From Yoonia sp. BS5-3 (GTDB taxonomy: Bacteria; Pseudomonadota; Alphaproteobacteria; Rhodobacterales; Rhodobacteraceae), in assembly GCF_038069655.2 (NCBI RefSeq), contig NZ_CP150951.2, positions 2,940,001 through 3,004,000 on the forward strand: 64,000 nucleotides of DNA, written 5' to 3'. The notes below the pieces were generated by a model. It worked only from the letters and a program-made list of their open reading frames with translations. It did no database searches and was not told the origin of the DNA. This document shows, one piece after another, positions 17,815 to 28,257 of this stretch (its first letter is position 1; each line of letters opens with the position of its first letter). Made by a program: the position numbers and the translations under genes.

Positions 17815-19098
17815 TTACCTTCCTAGCGGTCGAATACGCGGTTCGATACGCTCTGGCACGTTGTAGGCTTGAACCGTGATGGAAATTTCACGGTTGGCGT
17901 CGTCTTTGTGACCGAAAAGGTAGGTCCAACTGCTTTCCGAACGCTGCTTCACCAACTTCTTGAAGTTTGCATGGTTCGGCGTGCTGCTAGAAATTTTCTC
18001 AAGAACACCTGTGAAATCTTTGTTTCGGCTGAACATTAGGACTGCGGCCTTTGTGTCGCGCCAACTCAGGTAGGAAAGCACTTGGTCCAACGTTTCTAGA
18101 TACGCCTTCTCGCCAGTCCAGAACTTGCATTCGCCGATGAAGATGTTTCGGCCATCGACCTTGATGAGAATATCAGTCTTGCCTTCGTAATTGAATGTTT
18201 CCCCGGTCGCATCGCCGGAGAAATGGCCGTTCAACTGGACCAAAAAATGTGTCCGTAGGCTTTCTTCGTCAATCTCTCTGAAAGCGCCGGGGCTTTGCTC
18301 CATGACTTGAACCATATTTTCAAGCACTTTCAAAATATGTTCGTAGTTATCGCTTGTAAGTGTAGGTTCCGGTTCGAACGGTGCCCTAGACGCTTTTGGC
18401 TTCGGTGTGGCAGGTTTGATCTTACGGCGGACGGAAGGCGCGGCAAAGGTCTCCGACGCACCGGGCCTTTCTTTCATCTTGAATCCCAAGCCCGCGACTA
18501 GTGACCTGTCTTTAAGGAGCTTTTCGTTACGGCGCTCAATAGTCTGCGTCGCTAGAGCCAACAATCCGGCGTTGTATCCCTGCGCATCCTTTGTCAACCA
18601 TTCAAGATGTTGCTTGATCGACGAAACGCGGCTGTCAACTTCCTTCCGCACGTGGTCCGCTGTCAAATTTATTCCAGTGATGGAAAACTTGAGGCAATCG
18701 CTAGCAACATAGGCACGGGGATTGTTGTAGTTTCTGGTCGTCGGTTGAATGTCGAAACCAGTTTTGTTCCCGGTGTAAGGCAGTTCTACGTCAACCGCTG
18801 TTCCTGTAACTGTCCGTGTTCCACCATAACCATCGTAGAATGGATCGTTACGACGGCCTACTTCAACTTCAGCTTCGCGCTGATCCGCAACGATTTCGTC
18901 GGGGAGGATCGTAGGAACGTCAAACTCAAACTCAGAAGCATAGTAGTTTGCCAAGTCTGACGTTGAAGTGTTCAGCAATTCGTCGCCGTTCATGGCCTCA
19001 ATAGATGCCACTAACTTCTGTTCCCACGCTTGCTGCGTGGCGAACCAATCGCCTTTGTGAAAAAGGTGGTCTTCTGGAGTTGAACTGTAGCGTCGCAT
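17815..19098 (-). CDS. PD-(D/E)XK nuclease-like protein, putative defence gene
   Basis: A protein of 427 residues from the ATG at 19098; an in-frame GTG at 19167 would add 23. The C-terminal third has the hallmark nuclease core: an Asp in GKTDILIKVDG, then IFIGECKFW, matching the D...ExK pattern of restriction-endonuclease-like enzymes, followed by an alpha-helix (LETLDQVLSYLSWRD). The N-terminal half is mixed alpha/beta (SEFEFDVPTI, VDVELPYTG) and a charged Lys/Pro linker (RRKIKPATPKPKASR) joins the two. The gene is single, ends convergent to the barrel gene, and lies next to the 3' end of tRNA-Ser, a usual place for foreign insertions. Its base composition seems lower in GC than its neighbours. 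No methylase or helicase accompanies it. A DNA-cleaving defence role is inferred, not shown. Confidence 0.7.
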   Translation of the reverse strand: MRRYSSTPEDHLFHKGDWFATQQAWEQKLVASIEAMNGDELLNTSTSDLANYYASEFEFDVPTILPDEIVADQREAEVEVGRRNDPFYDGYGGTRTVTGTAVDVELPYTGNKTGFDIQPTTRNYNNPRAYVASDCLKFSITGINLTADHVRKEVDSRVSSIKQHLEWLTKDAQGYNAGLLALATQTIERRNEKLLKDRSLVAGLGFKMKERPGASETFAAPSVRRKIKPATPKPKASRAPFEPEPTLTSDNYEHILKVLENMVQVMEQSPGAFREIDEESLRTHFLVQLNGHFSGDATGETFNYEGKTDILIKVDGRNIFIGECKFWTGEKAYLETLDQVLSYLSWRDTKAAVLMFSRNKDFTGVLEKISSSTPNHANFKKLVKQRSESSWTYLFGHKDDANREISITVQAYNVPERIEPRIRPLGR

Positions 19099-19269
19099 AA
19101 CAAACTCGCATTGTGCATGAGCTCTTGCGACCAACCATATGTAGAGTGAAGTTGAATGCCAACGCACAACTTACACTTTCAAACCGGCAAAATTACCGGT
19201 TGAAAAAGAGTAGTAGAGCGTTGGTAGATTTGGCAAATTGCCGAATTTCTAAATGAAATCAAAGGCAAG

Positions 19270-19359
19270 TGGCGGAGAGACAGGGATTCGAACCCTGGGT
19301 ACCCGTGAAGGCACAACGGTTTTCGAGACCGCCCCGTTCGACCACTCCGGCACCTCTCC
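19270..19359 (-). tRNA. tRNA-Ser (anticodon CGA)
   Basis: Read on the minus strand, a 90-base tRNA starts GGAGAGG at 19359 and pairs with TCTCTCC before discriminator G and an encoded CCA (19272-19270). The anticodon loop is CTCGAAA (anticodon CGA, reading UCG). The T arm is CAGGG-TTCGAAT-CCCTG. A long variable arm between the anticodon and T arms fits the class II serine tRNA shape. The 3' end faces the nuclease-like gene. Confidence 0.96.
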
Positions 19360-19502
19360 GCGGGGGTCGCTGCGTCGTAATCTGCGGGCGTCCGCTCTGC
19401 AAGGGTAAATCGCGCCCGTTGACAAATCCGTGCCATGCGCTTGGAAAACCGGCCTGTCCGGCGTATTTCATCTAAGAACCTTTTCAGCAGGAAGGACAAT
19501 TC

Positions 19503-20333
19503 ATGCTGCGTATTATCGCGACCGCGACCTTTTTCATCGGAACCTTTGGTGCCGCCTCTGCACAAGAGGCCTCGCCTGCCAAGGTGGACGCCTTATTTGA
19601 CGCTTTGGGCCTACCCGAGATGTTAGTGATTATGCAGGAAGAGGGCGTCGAATATGGGATGACCCTTGCCGATGATATGTTTCCGGGCGGCAATTCGGCC
19701 GCTTGGTCAGCCGCTGTTACCCAGATTTATGATATCGATATGATGTATGAAGAGGTGCGCGGCGCTTTTGCCAAGGCGCTTGAAGGTGATGATCTTGATG
19801 CGATGCTTGCCTTTTATACATCCGAGCCTGGCGCGACGATCATTGATCTGGAGGTGAGCGCCCGCCGCGCTTTGTTGGATGAGGCAGTTGAGGCGGCGAG
19901 TAAGGATAACGCCGCCATTGCGATGATGGACGAAACGCCCCGGTTTCAGCTGGTGCAAGACTTTGTCGATGCCAACGATCTGATTGAAACCAACGTGGTC
20001 GGCGCGCTTAACTCCAATTACGCCTTTTACATGGGGTTGATCGATGGCGGTGTCGCGCTGCCCGGCGTCACGGCCGAGACCGCGTTGAAGGATGTGTGGC
20101 TTCAAGAACCTGAGATACGCGCAAACACAACCGAATGGGTCTATTCGTTCTTGCTGATGGCCTATCAGCCGATTTCGGATGCGGACTTGCAGACCTATAT
20201 TGCCTTTTCAGAAACCGAGGCGGGGCAGGATATGAATGCGGCGCTGTTCATGGCCTTTAACGGGATGTTTGATGATATCTCACGCGGGTTGGGGCTGGCC
20301 GCGTCGCGCTTCATGATTAGCCAGGAACTTTAA
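19503..20333 (+). CDS. DUF2059 domain protein, exported
   Basis: A 276-residue protein with an N-terminal signal peptide (MLRIIATATFFIGTFGAASA, cut after ASA). The body contains the DUF2059 pattern: helices with YEEVRGAFAKALEGDDLDAM followed by LAFYTSEPGATII, around residues 80-115. The family is periplasmic and of unknown function. AGGAAGGA precedes the ATG. Another helical segment repeats the idea near 235-255 (LQTYIAFSETEAGQDM). The next gene begins 75 bases later on the same strand, perhaps cotranscribed. Confidence 0.8.
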   Translation: MLRIIATATFFIGTFGAASAQEASPAKVDALFDALGLPEMLVIMQEEGVEYGMTLADDMFPGGNSAAWSAAVTQIYDIDMMYEEVRGAFAKALEGDDLDAMLAFYTSEPGATIIDLEVSARRALLDEAVEAASKDNAAIAMMDETPRFQLVQDFVDANDLIETNVVGALNSNYAFYMGLIDGGVALPGVTAETALKDVWLQEPEIRANTTEWVYSFLLMAYQPISDADLQTYIAFSETEAGQDMNAALFMAFNGMFDDISRGLGLAASRFMISQEL

Positions 20334-20408
20334 GGCGGCGCGCGGCTTGGCATTCCGGACCACTGCGGTATTACTAGCGGCAAGGAAGTTTCGAAAAGGA
20401 ATATTGCT

Positions 20409-20813
20409 TTGTCCCGACCTCTGTTTCTTGGCGCCACGCTGACGCTATTTGCGGCTTGTGCGCAGACACCGGCCATCGCACCGCAACCTGAATTGCCGCT
20501 GGATGATCCGCGCCAGCAGGCCTTGGTGATTAGTGAATGCGCGATCTATTTTGCCGCGGTTCAGCAGCTGGAAAGCGAAGGGCGTAGTGCCAATGGTAAT
20601 CCAACCCGCGATTGCCCGGACGAGGCGCGTGGCCGTGCCGCTGATATCAACCCCCGCGTCAGCGTGCCGCCTGTCAGCGAGGGGTATCCGCAAACGCTTT
20701 ATAACCGGATGATTGCGCGTGGCATTCCAACCGACTTGGCTGATGATATCGCAAAATCACAGGCTTTCTGGAACCTCGTGGCGCAGCGCGACTCGGCCTT
20801 GGGTACGTTCTGA
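20409..20813 (+). CDS. Small putative lipoprotein
   Basis: A 134-residue protein that appears to start with TTG at 20409, preceded by AAAAGGA. The N-terminus MSRPLFLGATLTLFAACAQ looks like a lipoprotein signal with Cys17, but the -3 residue is Phe rather than Leu, so lipidation is likely rather than certain. The mature part is Pro-rich at first and then helical (ALVISECAIYFAAVQQLESE). I do not recognise the family. It follows the DUF2059 gene, and both are envelope proteins. Confidence 0.6.
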   Translation: MSRPLFLGATLTLFAACAQTPAIAPQPELPLDDPRQQALVISECAIYFAAVQQLESEGRSANGNPTRDCPDEARGRAADINPRVSVPPVSEGYPQTLYNRMIARGIPTDLADDIAKSQAFWNLVAQRDSALGTF

Positions 20814-20985
20814 GCGAACCATTTTTGAAATTGCGGCGCTGGCGGTCCGCGGCTGGCAGCGCCTTACTGGGCGCGTTGGGGTTGGCCGAAAGAAAATGGT
20901 CTTGTTACCCCGATTGAGTATCTTTCAGTACAGTCGCGCAATTCGCCTACGGTTAGTCTGATTTATATATCAGATGGAGAGCCGT

Positions 20986-21951
20986 ATGGTCAGTGTCAGA
21001 GAAAATAGTGGCGTAACGGCACCGGTCGGCGACGTACAGCCGCTGCAGGCCGATGAACAACCAAACGCAGGTTTTGATCCTGCGGATAACCCGCCGCCGC
21101 CGCAAGTCGATGCCCCCCGCAAGAGCATGATGTCGCGCTTTTTTTCGATTCCGTCGAAGCTGAGGGCCGGTTTGAAAAGCTTTGGTGCAATCTTTGGACG
21201 TCAGGTCGCGAAGCCCGTTGCAGACAAGCTGGAACCAAAGTTGGAGCAGCGTCTGAACATGATCGACAAAATGACCGTTGGTGAGCCAATCCCTCGGGAA
21301 ACCAAATTGATGATGGCCAAGAACGATGCGTTGATGGAAAAGCTTGGTCAGTTCAAGGAGGCTGGTTTTAAGCTTCAGCTGGTGCGCGCAGGGCAGGGGG
21401 CGTTTACGCCACTTGACGAAAAGAACAGCACGATCAATTTGTCTTTTGAATTGGCTGAAACGAACCCTGAGGCCTTTGTGAATACGCTTGATAGCCAACT
21501 CGATACGTTTGTGAAGGGGCAAGAAGACGCGCTATTGCATTGGGAACTTGAGGCGCTGCCGGACGATGTTGAAACGGAAACTGTAGCGGCGAGTGATACC
21601 CGACAGATCGAAGAGGGATCAGATGAGCGGCCGACACAAAAGCCGGAAAGCCCTGTCGTAACTGGCGCGAGCGACGACAAAACGCGGACCATCGATAGTG
21701 GTGGTACAGAAAGACTCGCTGCTCATATCCAGACCTTGGATCAACGAAATCAGGATTTGAATGAGCGGATTGATCAGCTGGAACGTCAGGTGGCGCAAGG
21801 TGACGCGGAAAAAGATAAAGTCACCGCTGAAAAGCACAAATTGTTAGGCCAGCTTGCCGCCGCCAAGGCATTCAACAGGGATTTGCAGAATGAGAAATTT
21901 GAACAAGAACTTGCAAATTTGCATTTGCGCCTCGCCAATCTGAAAGCTTAG
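20986..21951 (+). CDS. Hypothetical protein with N-terminal NAGF module and C-terminal coiled coil
   Basis: A 321-residue protein without a signal peptide or membrane segment. The start at 20986 is chosen because GGAG lies just before it and the paralogue at 22122 has the same upstream arrangement; an ATG at 20974 is the alternative. Residues 20-60 hold DEQPNAGFDPAD, a Pro run, and an amphipathic basic helix (RKSMMSRFFSIPSKLRAGLK). A second shared block, LMEKLGQFKEAGF, lies near 107. The C-terminal third is a heptad-rich coiled coil (LDQRNQDLNERIDQLERQVA to the end). The function is unknown. It is followed by a strong terminator, so it is its own transcription unit. Confidence 0.72.
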   Translation: MVSVRENSGVTAPVGDVQPLQADEQPNAGFDPADNPPPPQVDAPRKSMMSRFFSIPSKLRAGLKSFGAIFGRQVAKPVADKLEPKLEQRLNMIDKMTVGEPIPRETKLMMAKNDALMEKLGQFKEAGFKLQLVRAGQGAFTPLDEKNSTINLSFELAETNPEAFVNTLDSQLDTFVKGQEDALLHWELEALPDDVETETVAASDTRQIEEGSDERPTQKPESPVVTGASDDKTRTIDSGGTERLAAHIQTLDQRNQDLNERIDQLERQVAQGDAEKDKVTAEKHKLLGQLAAAKAFNRDLQNEKFEQELANLHLRLANLKA

Positions 21952-21985
21952 GCGTCTGCGCGACCCTAGCTACCAGATCATCATC

Positions 21986-22023
21986 ATGCCGTGCCTTTTA
22001 CTTATAAGGCGCGGCATTTTTTT
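21986..22023 (+). terminator. Intrinsic terminator after the first NAGF gene
   Basis: ATGCCGTGCCTT (21986-21997) pairs with AAGGCGCGGCAT (22006-22017), with one G-T pair and an eight-base loop, followed by seven T. It is a classical rho-independent terminator 35 bases after the stop. Confidence 0.9.
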
Positions 22024-22121
22024 GCGGTCAAAAAAGACAAATAGCTGCAAATAGTACCTTACGGCACAACCCACCCGAACGCGCCTGGTATTCTGACTTC
22101 AGACAAAATGGAGATAGGTCA

Positions 22122-22874
22122 ATGGTTGAGAGAACCGCAGGTATGGGCACTGCTGCAACGGCTCAGATGAACGCAGCAAATGTTGCGCCGAACAATAATG
22201 ATGGACAGAATGCCGGTTTTGCCCCGGCCGAGCGTGGCGGACCTGAGGGGGGCCACAAAATCCGTGACATGTTCAAAAATATCATGTCAAAGATCAGCAG
22301 CGGTTTTCAAGCCGCGAAAGCCTTTGTGTTGGGCAGATTTTCCCCCGTAACGGATAGGCAAATTCCACAGGCGCAAACAAATCCAATGCGCGCCGAAAGG
22401 AATTTTGGAAGACCTAACAGCGCTGAGCGTGTTGCTTTGGATCGTCTGTCCATAGATTCTGATGCGACTGATGCTTCCGAATTGATGGAACTTACCGCGA
22501 AGCTCCAGGAAACAGGAGCTTACGATACTGTTAACAAACAAATGGATGGTTTGTGGGCGAACCGCGCGGTCATCGAACAACGTGATGATCAGCCTGCAGA
22601 AGAGGCGGGCACACCGCGCTTTGACGTCAATGTCGATGGTGCACACGCCGACCCTGACCGTCTGGCAGCGGACGCTAAGCGAGGTACCAATCCTGGCGTT
22701 GAGAATGCCAACACGGATGACGCCAATGTAGCGCCAACGGACGAAGACGCGCAAAATGAAGCAGAATTTGAAGCACTGATGGCGCCTAACCCCAATATGC
22801 GGATGCGTACCCCCGCTGACGATGCCATTTTGAGCAGGCTGCATTTCGCCGCGGATAAGCCCCTCAAGGAATAA
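22122..22874 (+). CDS. Hypothetical protein, paralogue of the upstream NAGF protein
   Basis: A 250-residue soluble protein without a signal peptide. Its N-terminus matches that of the gene at 20986: NDGQNAGFAPAE at about 26-37, then a basic amphipathic helix (KIRDMFKNIMSKISSGFQAA), and later LMELTAKLQETGAY near 125, parallel to LMEKLGQFKEAGF of the neighbour. The C-terminal half is acidic, Asp/Ala/Asn-rich and probably disordered, unlike the coiled coil of the paralogue. GGAGAT precedes the start in the same way (ATGGAGAT, then the start ATGGT). A conserved N-terminal module joined to divergent C-terminal parts suggests a targeting or docking role for the N-terminus. I do not recognise a named family. 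Confidence 0.7.
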   Translation: MVERTAGMGTAATAQMNAANVAPNNNDGQNAGFAPAERGGPEGGHKIRDMFKNIMSKISSGFQAAKAFVLGRFSPVTDRQIPQAQTNPMRAERNFGRPNSAERVALDRLSIDSDATDASELMELTAKLQETGAYDTVNKQMDGLWANRAVIEQRDDQPAEEAGTPRFDVNVDGAHADPDRLAADAKRGTNPGVENANTDDANVAPTDEDAQNEAEFEALMAPNPNMRMRTPADDAILSRLHFAADKPLKE

Positions 22875-22880
22875 TGCGAT

Positions 22881-22908
22881 CGCTGCGCCCCTGTTTCGGG
22901 GCGCAGCG
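22881..22908. terminator. GC-rich hairpin between convergent genes
   Basis: CGCTGCGCCCC (22881-22891) pairs perfectly with GGGGCGCAGCG (22898-22908) over 11 base pairs with a six-base loop, exactly between the convergent ends at 22874 and 22910. There is no T run on the plus side, so it is probably a shared 3' hairpin or bidirectional terminator. Confidence 0.65.
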
Positions 22909-22909
22909 C

Positions 22910-23293
22910 TTACCCGCCATAGACCATAAGCGCGACCACCAATGCACCAGGGTTTTGTGCATAAAGTCCGATATCCGATTGCAGTTGGATGATCCGTGTG
23001 GGCCTATCGGCCTCGGGCACTTCAGCTGCATTCATGGCGTCGGTCAGAACAGGCCCGCCACCTGCGTTGAGATCACGCAAGATTGCTGGGTAATTGGATT
23101 TCACAATCACCTCGACCCGGCCGCGCCGTTCGTTATACGCTGCATTGCCAATGGCCGTTGATAGCCCGCTTACAGGAAGCAATAATGGATTGCCGAGGTG
23201 GTTGGCCTCATTTGAACAGGCGGCGAGCGCCAGAGTGGTCATGAGAATGATCCGCATGGGCTTTGGGGCCTTCTTATGGGTTGACTTATTCAT
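22910..23293 (-). CDS. Small lipoprotein, function unknown
   Basis: A 127-residue protein (115 from the alternative ATG at 23257) with a good lipoprotein signal: RIILMTTLALAAC followed by SNE, with Leu-Ala-Ala-Cys as lipobox. The mature part, about 100 residues, contains STAIGNAAYNERRGRVEVIV and SDIGLYAQNPGALVVALM. I recall similar unnamed proteins in Rhodobacteraceae. It is divergent from rplU and converges on the NAGF gene. It is probably anchored to the periplasmic face of a membrane. Confidence 0.7.
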   Translation of the reverse strand: MNKSTHKKAPKPMRIILMTTLALAACSNEANHLGNPLLLPVSGLSTAIGNAAYNERRGRVEVIVKSNYPAILRDLNAGGGPVLTDAMNAAEVPEADRPTRIIQLQSDIGLYAQNPGALVVALMVYGG

Positions 23294-23309
23294 CTATTGG
23301 TCACATAAG
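23281..23309 (+). promoter_or_regulatory. Candidate sigma70 promoter for rplU-rpmA
   Basis: TTGACT (23281-23286), a 17-base spacer and CATAAG (23304-23309) resemble -35 and -10 elements, about 126 bases upstream of rplU. It overlaps the 5' end of the divergent lipoprotein gene. The -10 is imperfect, so this is tentative. Confidence 0.4.
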
Positions 23310-23434
23310 CCGCCATCCCTGCAAGGTACTTGCCGGGCTTTATGCGAAATTACGCCCACGGGCGCGCTGTTCACAGGTACCAAACGCCGGTTTGATCCGG
23401 GGCCTCAGAGACGCGGAAAACAAAGGAATACCAT

Positions 23435-24115
23435 ATGTTTGCGGTTCTCAAAACCGGCGGCAAGCAGTATAAAGTGGCCTCTGGCGACGTATTGCGTGTC
23501 GAAAAGCTAGCCGCGCAAGCTGGCGACAAAATCCAATTCAACGACGTTCTGATGGTCGGCTCAACTGTGGGCTCACCTTTTGTTGAGGGCGCTGGCGTCC
23601 AGGCAGAAGTGATCGATCAGATCAAAGGCGAAAAGACGATCAACTTCGTTAAGCGCCGTCGTAAGCACAGCTCGGCCCGGAAAAAAGGCCACCGTCAGCA
23701 ACTGACATTGGTGCGCATTTCCGAGATCCTTGAAAAAGGCGCCGACAAATCTGGCGTTATGGCTGCCGTTTCCGGTGCTGGCGTTGTCGCAGCAGCTGCT
23801 GCCAAGCCTGCCGCGAAGAAAGCGGCGCCGAAGAAGGCTGAACCCAAGGCAGAGGCCCCAAAGGCAGAAAAGCCTAAGGCCGCCCCAAAGAAAGCTGCCC
23901 CTAAAAAGGCTGAAGGTGGCGATGACCTGAAGCAATTGTCAGGTGTTGGCCCCGCATTGGAAAAGAAACTGCATGATGCGGGTGTGACAACATTCGCCCA
24001 AATCGCAGCATGGACCGAAGACGATGTAGCTGCTATGGACGAAAAACTGTCGTTCAAAGGCCGGATCGAACGTGAAGGCTGGATCGCGCAAGCGGTTGAG
24101 CTGGCAAAAGGCTAA
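23435..24115 (+). CDS. rplU: 50S ribosomal protein L21 with C-terminal helix-hairpin-helix extension
   Basis: A 226-residue protein. Residues 1-103 are a normal L21 ([34 protein letters not shown]). Then comes an Ala/Lys/Pro-rich linker with repeated KKA, KAE and PKK units (about 125-160), and a terminal domain with [20 protein letters not shown] and [19 protein letters not shown], a helix-hairpin-helix fold also found at the ends of other alphaproteobacterial proteins. L21 binds 23S rRNA in the large subunit. The extension doubles the usual length; it is characteristic of this lineage and its job is unclear. rpmA follows 11 bases later in the conserved operon. Confidence 0.95.
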   Translation: MFAVLKTGGKQYKVASGDVLRVEKLAAQAGDKIQFNDVLMVGSTVGSPFVEGAGVQAEVIDQIKGEKTINFVKRRRKHSSARKKGHRQQLTLVRISEILEKGADKSGVMAAVSGAGVVAAAAAKPAAKKAAPKKAEPKAEAPKAEKPKAAPKKAAPKKAEGGDDLKQLSGVGPALEKKLHDAGVTTFAQIAAWTEDDVAAMDEKLSFKGRIEREGWIAQAVELAKG

Positions 24116-24126
24116 GGAGAGACCAA

Positions 24127-24396
24127 ATGGCACATAAAAAAGCAGGCGGTTCATCCCGTAACGGGCGCGACTCAGCTGGTCGTCGCCTTGGTGTAAAGAA
24201 ATTCGGCGGCGAAGCCGTCATTCCCGGCAACATCATCATGCGTCAGCGTGGCACAAAGATGTGGCCAGGCACCGGCGTTGGCATGGGTAAAGATCACACA
24301 ATCTTTGCAACTGTCGATGGCGCTGTGAAATTCCACAAGGGCCTCAAAGGCCGTACGTTTATTTCGGTTCTCCCAGTGGCGGAGGCCGCTGAATAA
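24127..24396 (+). CDS. rpmA: 50S ribosomal protein L27
   Basis: An 89-residue protein beginning [20 protein letters not shown], the invariant L27 N-terminus that reaches the peptidyl-transferase centre. It also has [20 protein letters not shown] and a Gly-rich end typical of the family. The length is normal and no N-terminal cleavage extension is present. It is cotranscribed with rplU, and AAGGAGAG lies before the ATG. A rho-independent terminator follows at 24424. Confidence 0.98.
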   Translation: MAHKKAGGSSRNGRDSAGRRLGVKKFGGEAVIPGNIIMRQRGTKMWPGTGVGMGKDHTIFATVDGAVKFHKGLKGRTFISVLPVAEAAE

Positions 24397-24423
24397 GCCG
24401 AAAATCTCAGGTAACGCATTTGA

Positions 24424-24453
24424 GGGGATCGGTGAACACCGGTCCCCTTTTTT
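24424..24453 (+). terminator. Intrinsic terminator of rplU-rpmA
   Basis: GGGGATCGGTG (24424-24434) pairs with CACCGGTCCCC (24437-24447), with one mismatch or G-T pair and a tight loop, followed by six T. Confidence 0.88.
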
Positions 24454-24523
24454 ATTCATATTTCTGCCACCATATCTGTTTAGGGGTGCGCGAGACCGTT
24501 CATGTTTTCGGGGAGGGAAGGCA

Positions 24524-25066
24524 ATGAAGCACGAGGAAATCACTGTGCAGGATACGATCACGGCAGACCGGTTTGTGCTGCGCCCCTGCCGGAAATCCGA
24601 TGCCGGGCTTATTGCGATGTATGCCAGTGATGATCGTGTGGCCCGTGGCACCCGCGCGATGCCGCACCCATTGCCCCCCGGCACCGTTGAGGCGATGATT
24701 GAAAGGGCCAGCCAACCTGACAGGACAGAGGATGTCTGGGTCATGGACGGCGCCGCCCATGGTCACGCCGAGGCATTGGGCCTGATCAGCCTTGAACGGA
24801 TGGATCGTGCCCAGTCCGAGATTTTCTATTGGATCGCGCCTGCCTTCTGGAACACCGGCTTCGCGACCGAGGCGGTGCGCAGCCTGATCGCGGCCAATCC
24901 ACACCGCTCTGACCGGATTTTTGCCGAGGTTTTTCAGGATAACCCGGGTTCGGCCCGTGTGCTGACCAATTGCGGCTTTGATTATCTGGGCGACGCAGAG
25001 GCCTTTTCCGTGGCCCGCAACGCGACGGTGCCAACATGGACCTACACGCTTAAGACGGGGCAATGA
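24524..25066 (+). CDS. GNAT family N-acetyltransferase
   Basis: A 180-residue protein of the RimJ/RimL-like GNAT group: TADRFVLRPCRKSDAGLIAM at the N-terminus, IFYWIAPAFWNTGFATEAVR in the acetyl-CoA-binding region (beta4-alpha3), and NPGSARVLTNCGFDYLG in the last third. It probably transfers an acetyl group to a protein N-terminus or a small amine; the substrate cannot be deduced. GGGAGGGAAGG precedes the ATG. It is the first of three consecutive GNAT genes, with its stop overlapping the next start by 4 bases. Confidence 0.9.
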   Translation: MKHEEITVQDTITADRFVLRPCRKSDAGLIAMYASDDRVARGTRAMPHPLPPGTVEAMIERASQPDRTEDVWVMDGAAHGHAEALGLISLERMDRAQSEIFYWIAPAFWNTGFATEAVRSLIAANPHRSDRIFAEVFQDNPGSARVLTNCGFDYLGDAEAFSVARNATVPTWTYTLKTGQ

Positions 25067-25575
25067 CCCTTTCCACATTGCAGACGAAACGGTTGACCTT
25101 GCGGGCGCTCGCGCCGCGAGATGCGCGCGTTATTGCAAAAGCCTTGAACAACTTTGCTATCAGTAAGTGGCTGACGATGGTCCCGTTTCCTTATGGGGTC
25201 ACGGATGCGGAATGGTTCATCAATGAAAACCTGAAGGGCCGGTTCAACGCACGCCTGATCTGGCGGGGCGACAGTTTGATCGGGACCGTCGGTTTGGACA
25301 GCGAACTTGGTTATTGGCTGGCCGAAGACGCTTGGGGGCGTGGATATGCGACCGAAGCGGCGCAGGCCGTTGTGAATGATCACTTTGCGGCGAATGACAG
25401 TGCCATCTACGCAAGCCATTTCACGGAAAACAAAGGCTCGCAAAACGTTCTGCAAAAACTGGGGTTTGTCGATATCGGACCAGATGTCCATTTTTCGATG
25501 GCCCGTCAGGAAGACGTCCCTGTCCGCAACATGGAACTGACCCGCGCCGGGTGGGCGGTGCGTCATAGTGATTGA
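25063..25575 (+). CDS. GNAT family N-acetyltransferase
   Basis: A 170-residue protein with the same RimJ/RimL-like pattern: LQTKRLTLRALAPRDARVIA, then LGYWLAEDAWGRGYATEAAQ with the Q/RxxGxG/A-type loop (WGRGYA), and NKGSQNVLQKLGFVDIG. The ATG overlaps the stop of the preceding acetyltransferase (ATGA). It overlaps the third member by 8 bases, so the three are one transcript. The substrate is unknown. Confidence 0.9.
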   Translation: MTLSTLQTKRLTLRALAPRDARVIAKALNNFAISKWLTMVPFPYGVTDAEWFINENLKGRFNARLIWRGDSLIGTVGLDSELGYWLAEDAWGRGYATEAAQAVVNDHFAANDSAIYASHFTENKGSQNVLQKLGFVDIGPDVHFSMARQEDVPVRNMELTRAGWAVRHSD

Positions 25576-26068
25576 TTTAACCTATCGTTTTTTGCGCGAG
25601 GATGATTTTGAGGATCTGCACGCGCTTGCTTCGATTTGGCCGGTTGTGCGCCAGTTGGGCAGTTGGCCGTGGCCACCGAGCAAAGCGTTCACGCAAAGCC
25701 GTTGCAGGCCCTACCGGGGCGAGGGTTTTATCTGGGCCATGTGTGACACTGATCGTCTGATTGGTACGCTAGGGGTAACGGGGGGTATCGTTGGTTACAA
25801 TCTACATCCCGATTATCATGGGCAGGGGATTATGACCGGTGCTGTAGCCGACGCGATTGAGCAGGCCTTCATGACCACCAAACGCGACGTCCTGACCGCG
25901 TCCACCTGGCACGACAACGCCGCATCTGCGTGGGTGCTGGCAAAACAAGGCTTTGTCCATTGGCAAACGCGCTATACCCATGCGCGGGCGCGCGGGGTTC
26001 CAACGTTGATCCATGATCACAGGCTGTCGCGTAACACATGGCAACGCTTGAGAAGCACCGACGATTAG
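25568..26068 (+). CDS. GNAT family N-acetyltransferase
   Basis: A 166-residue protein starting at GTG 25568, inside the end of the previous gene. Its pattern is the same family with the acetyl-CoA loop LHPDYHGQGIMTGAVADAIE and NAASAWVLAKQGFVHWQTR. The first 30 residues (YRFLREDDFEDLHALASIWP) are less like the other two, so the acceptor may differ. It precedes obgE by 36 bases in the same direction. Confidence 0.85.
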   Translation: MIDLTYRFLREDDFEDLHALASIWPVVRQLGSWPWPPSKAFTQSRCRPYRGEGFIWAMCDTDRLIGTLGVTGGIVGYNLHPDYHGQGIMTGAVADAIEQAFMTTKRDVLTASTWHDNAASAWVLAKQGFVHWQTRYTHARARGVPTLIHDHRLSRNTWQRLRSTDD

Positions 26069-28245
<2,177 letters not shown>

Positions 28246-28257
28246 AAGGGGTTTGTG

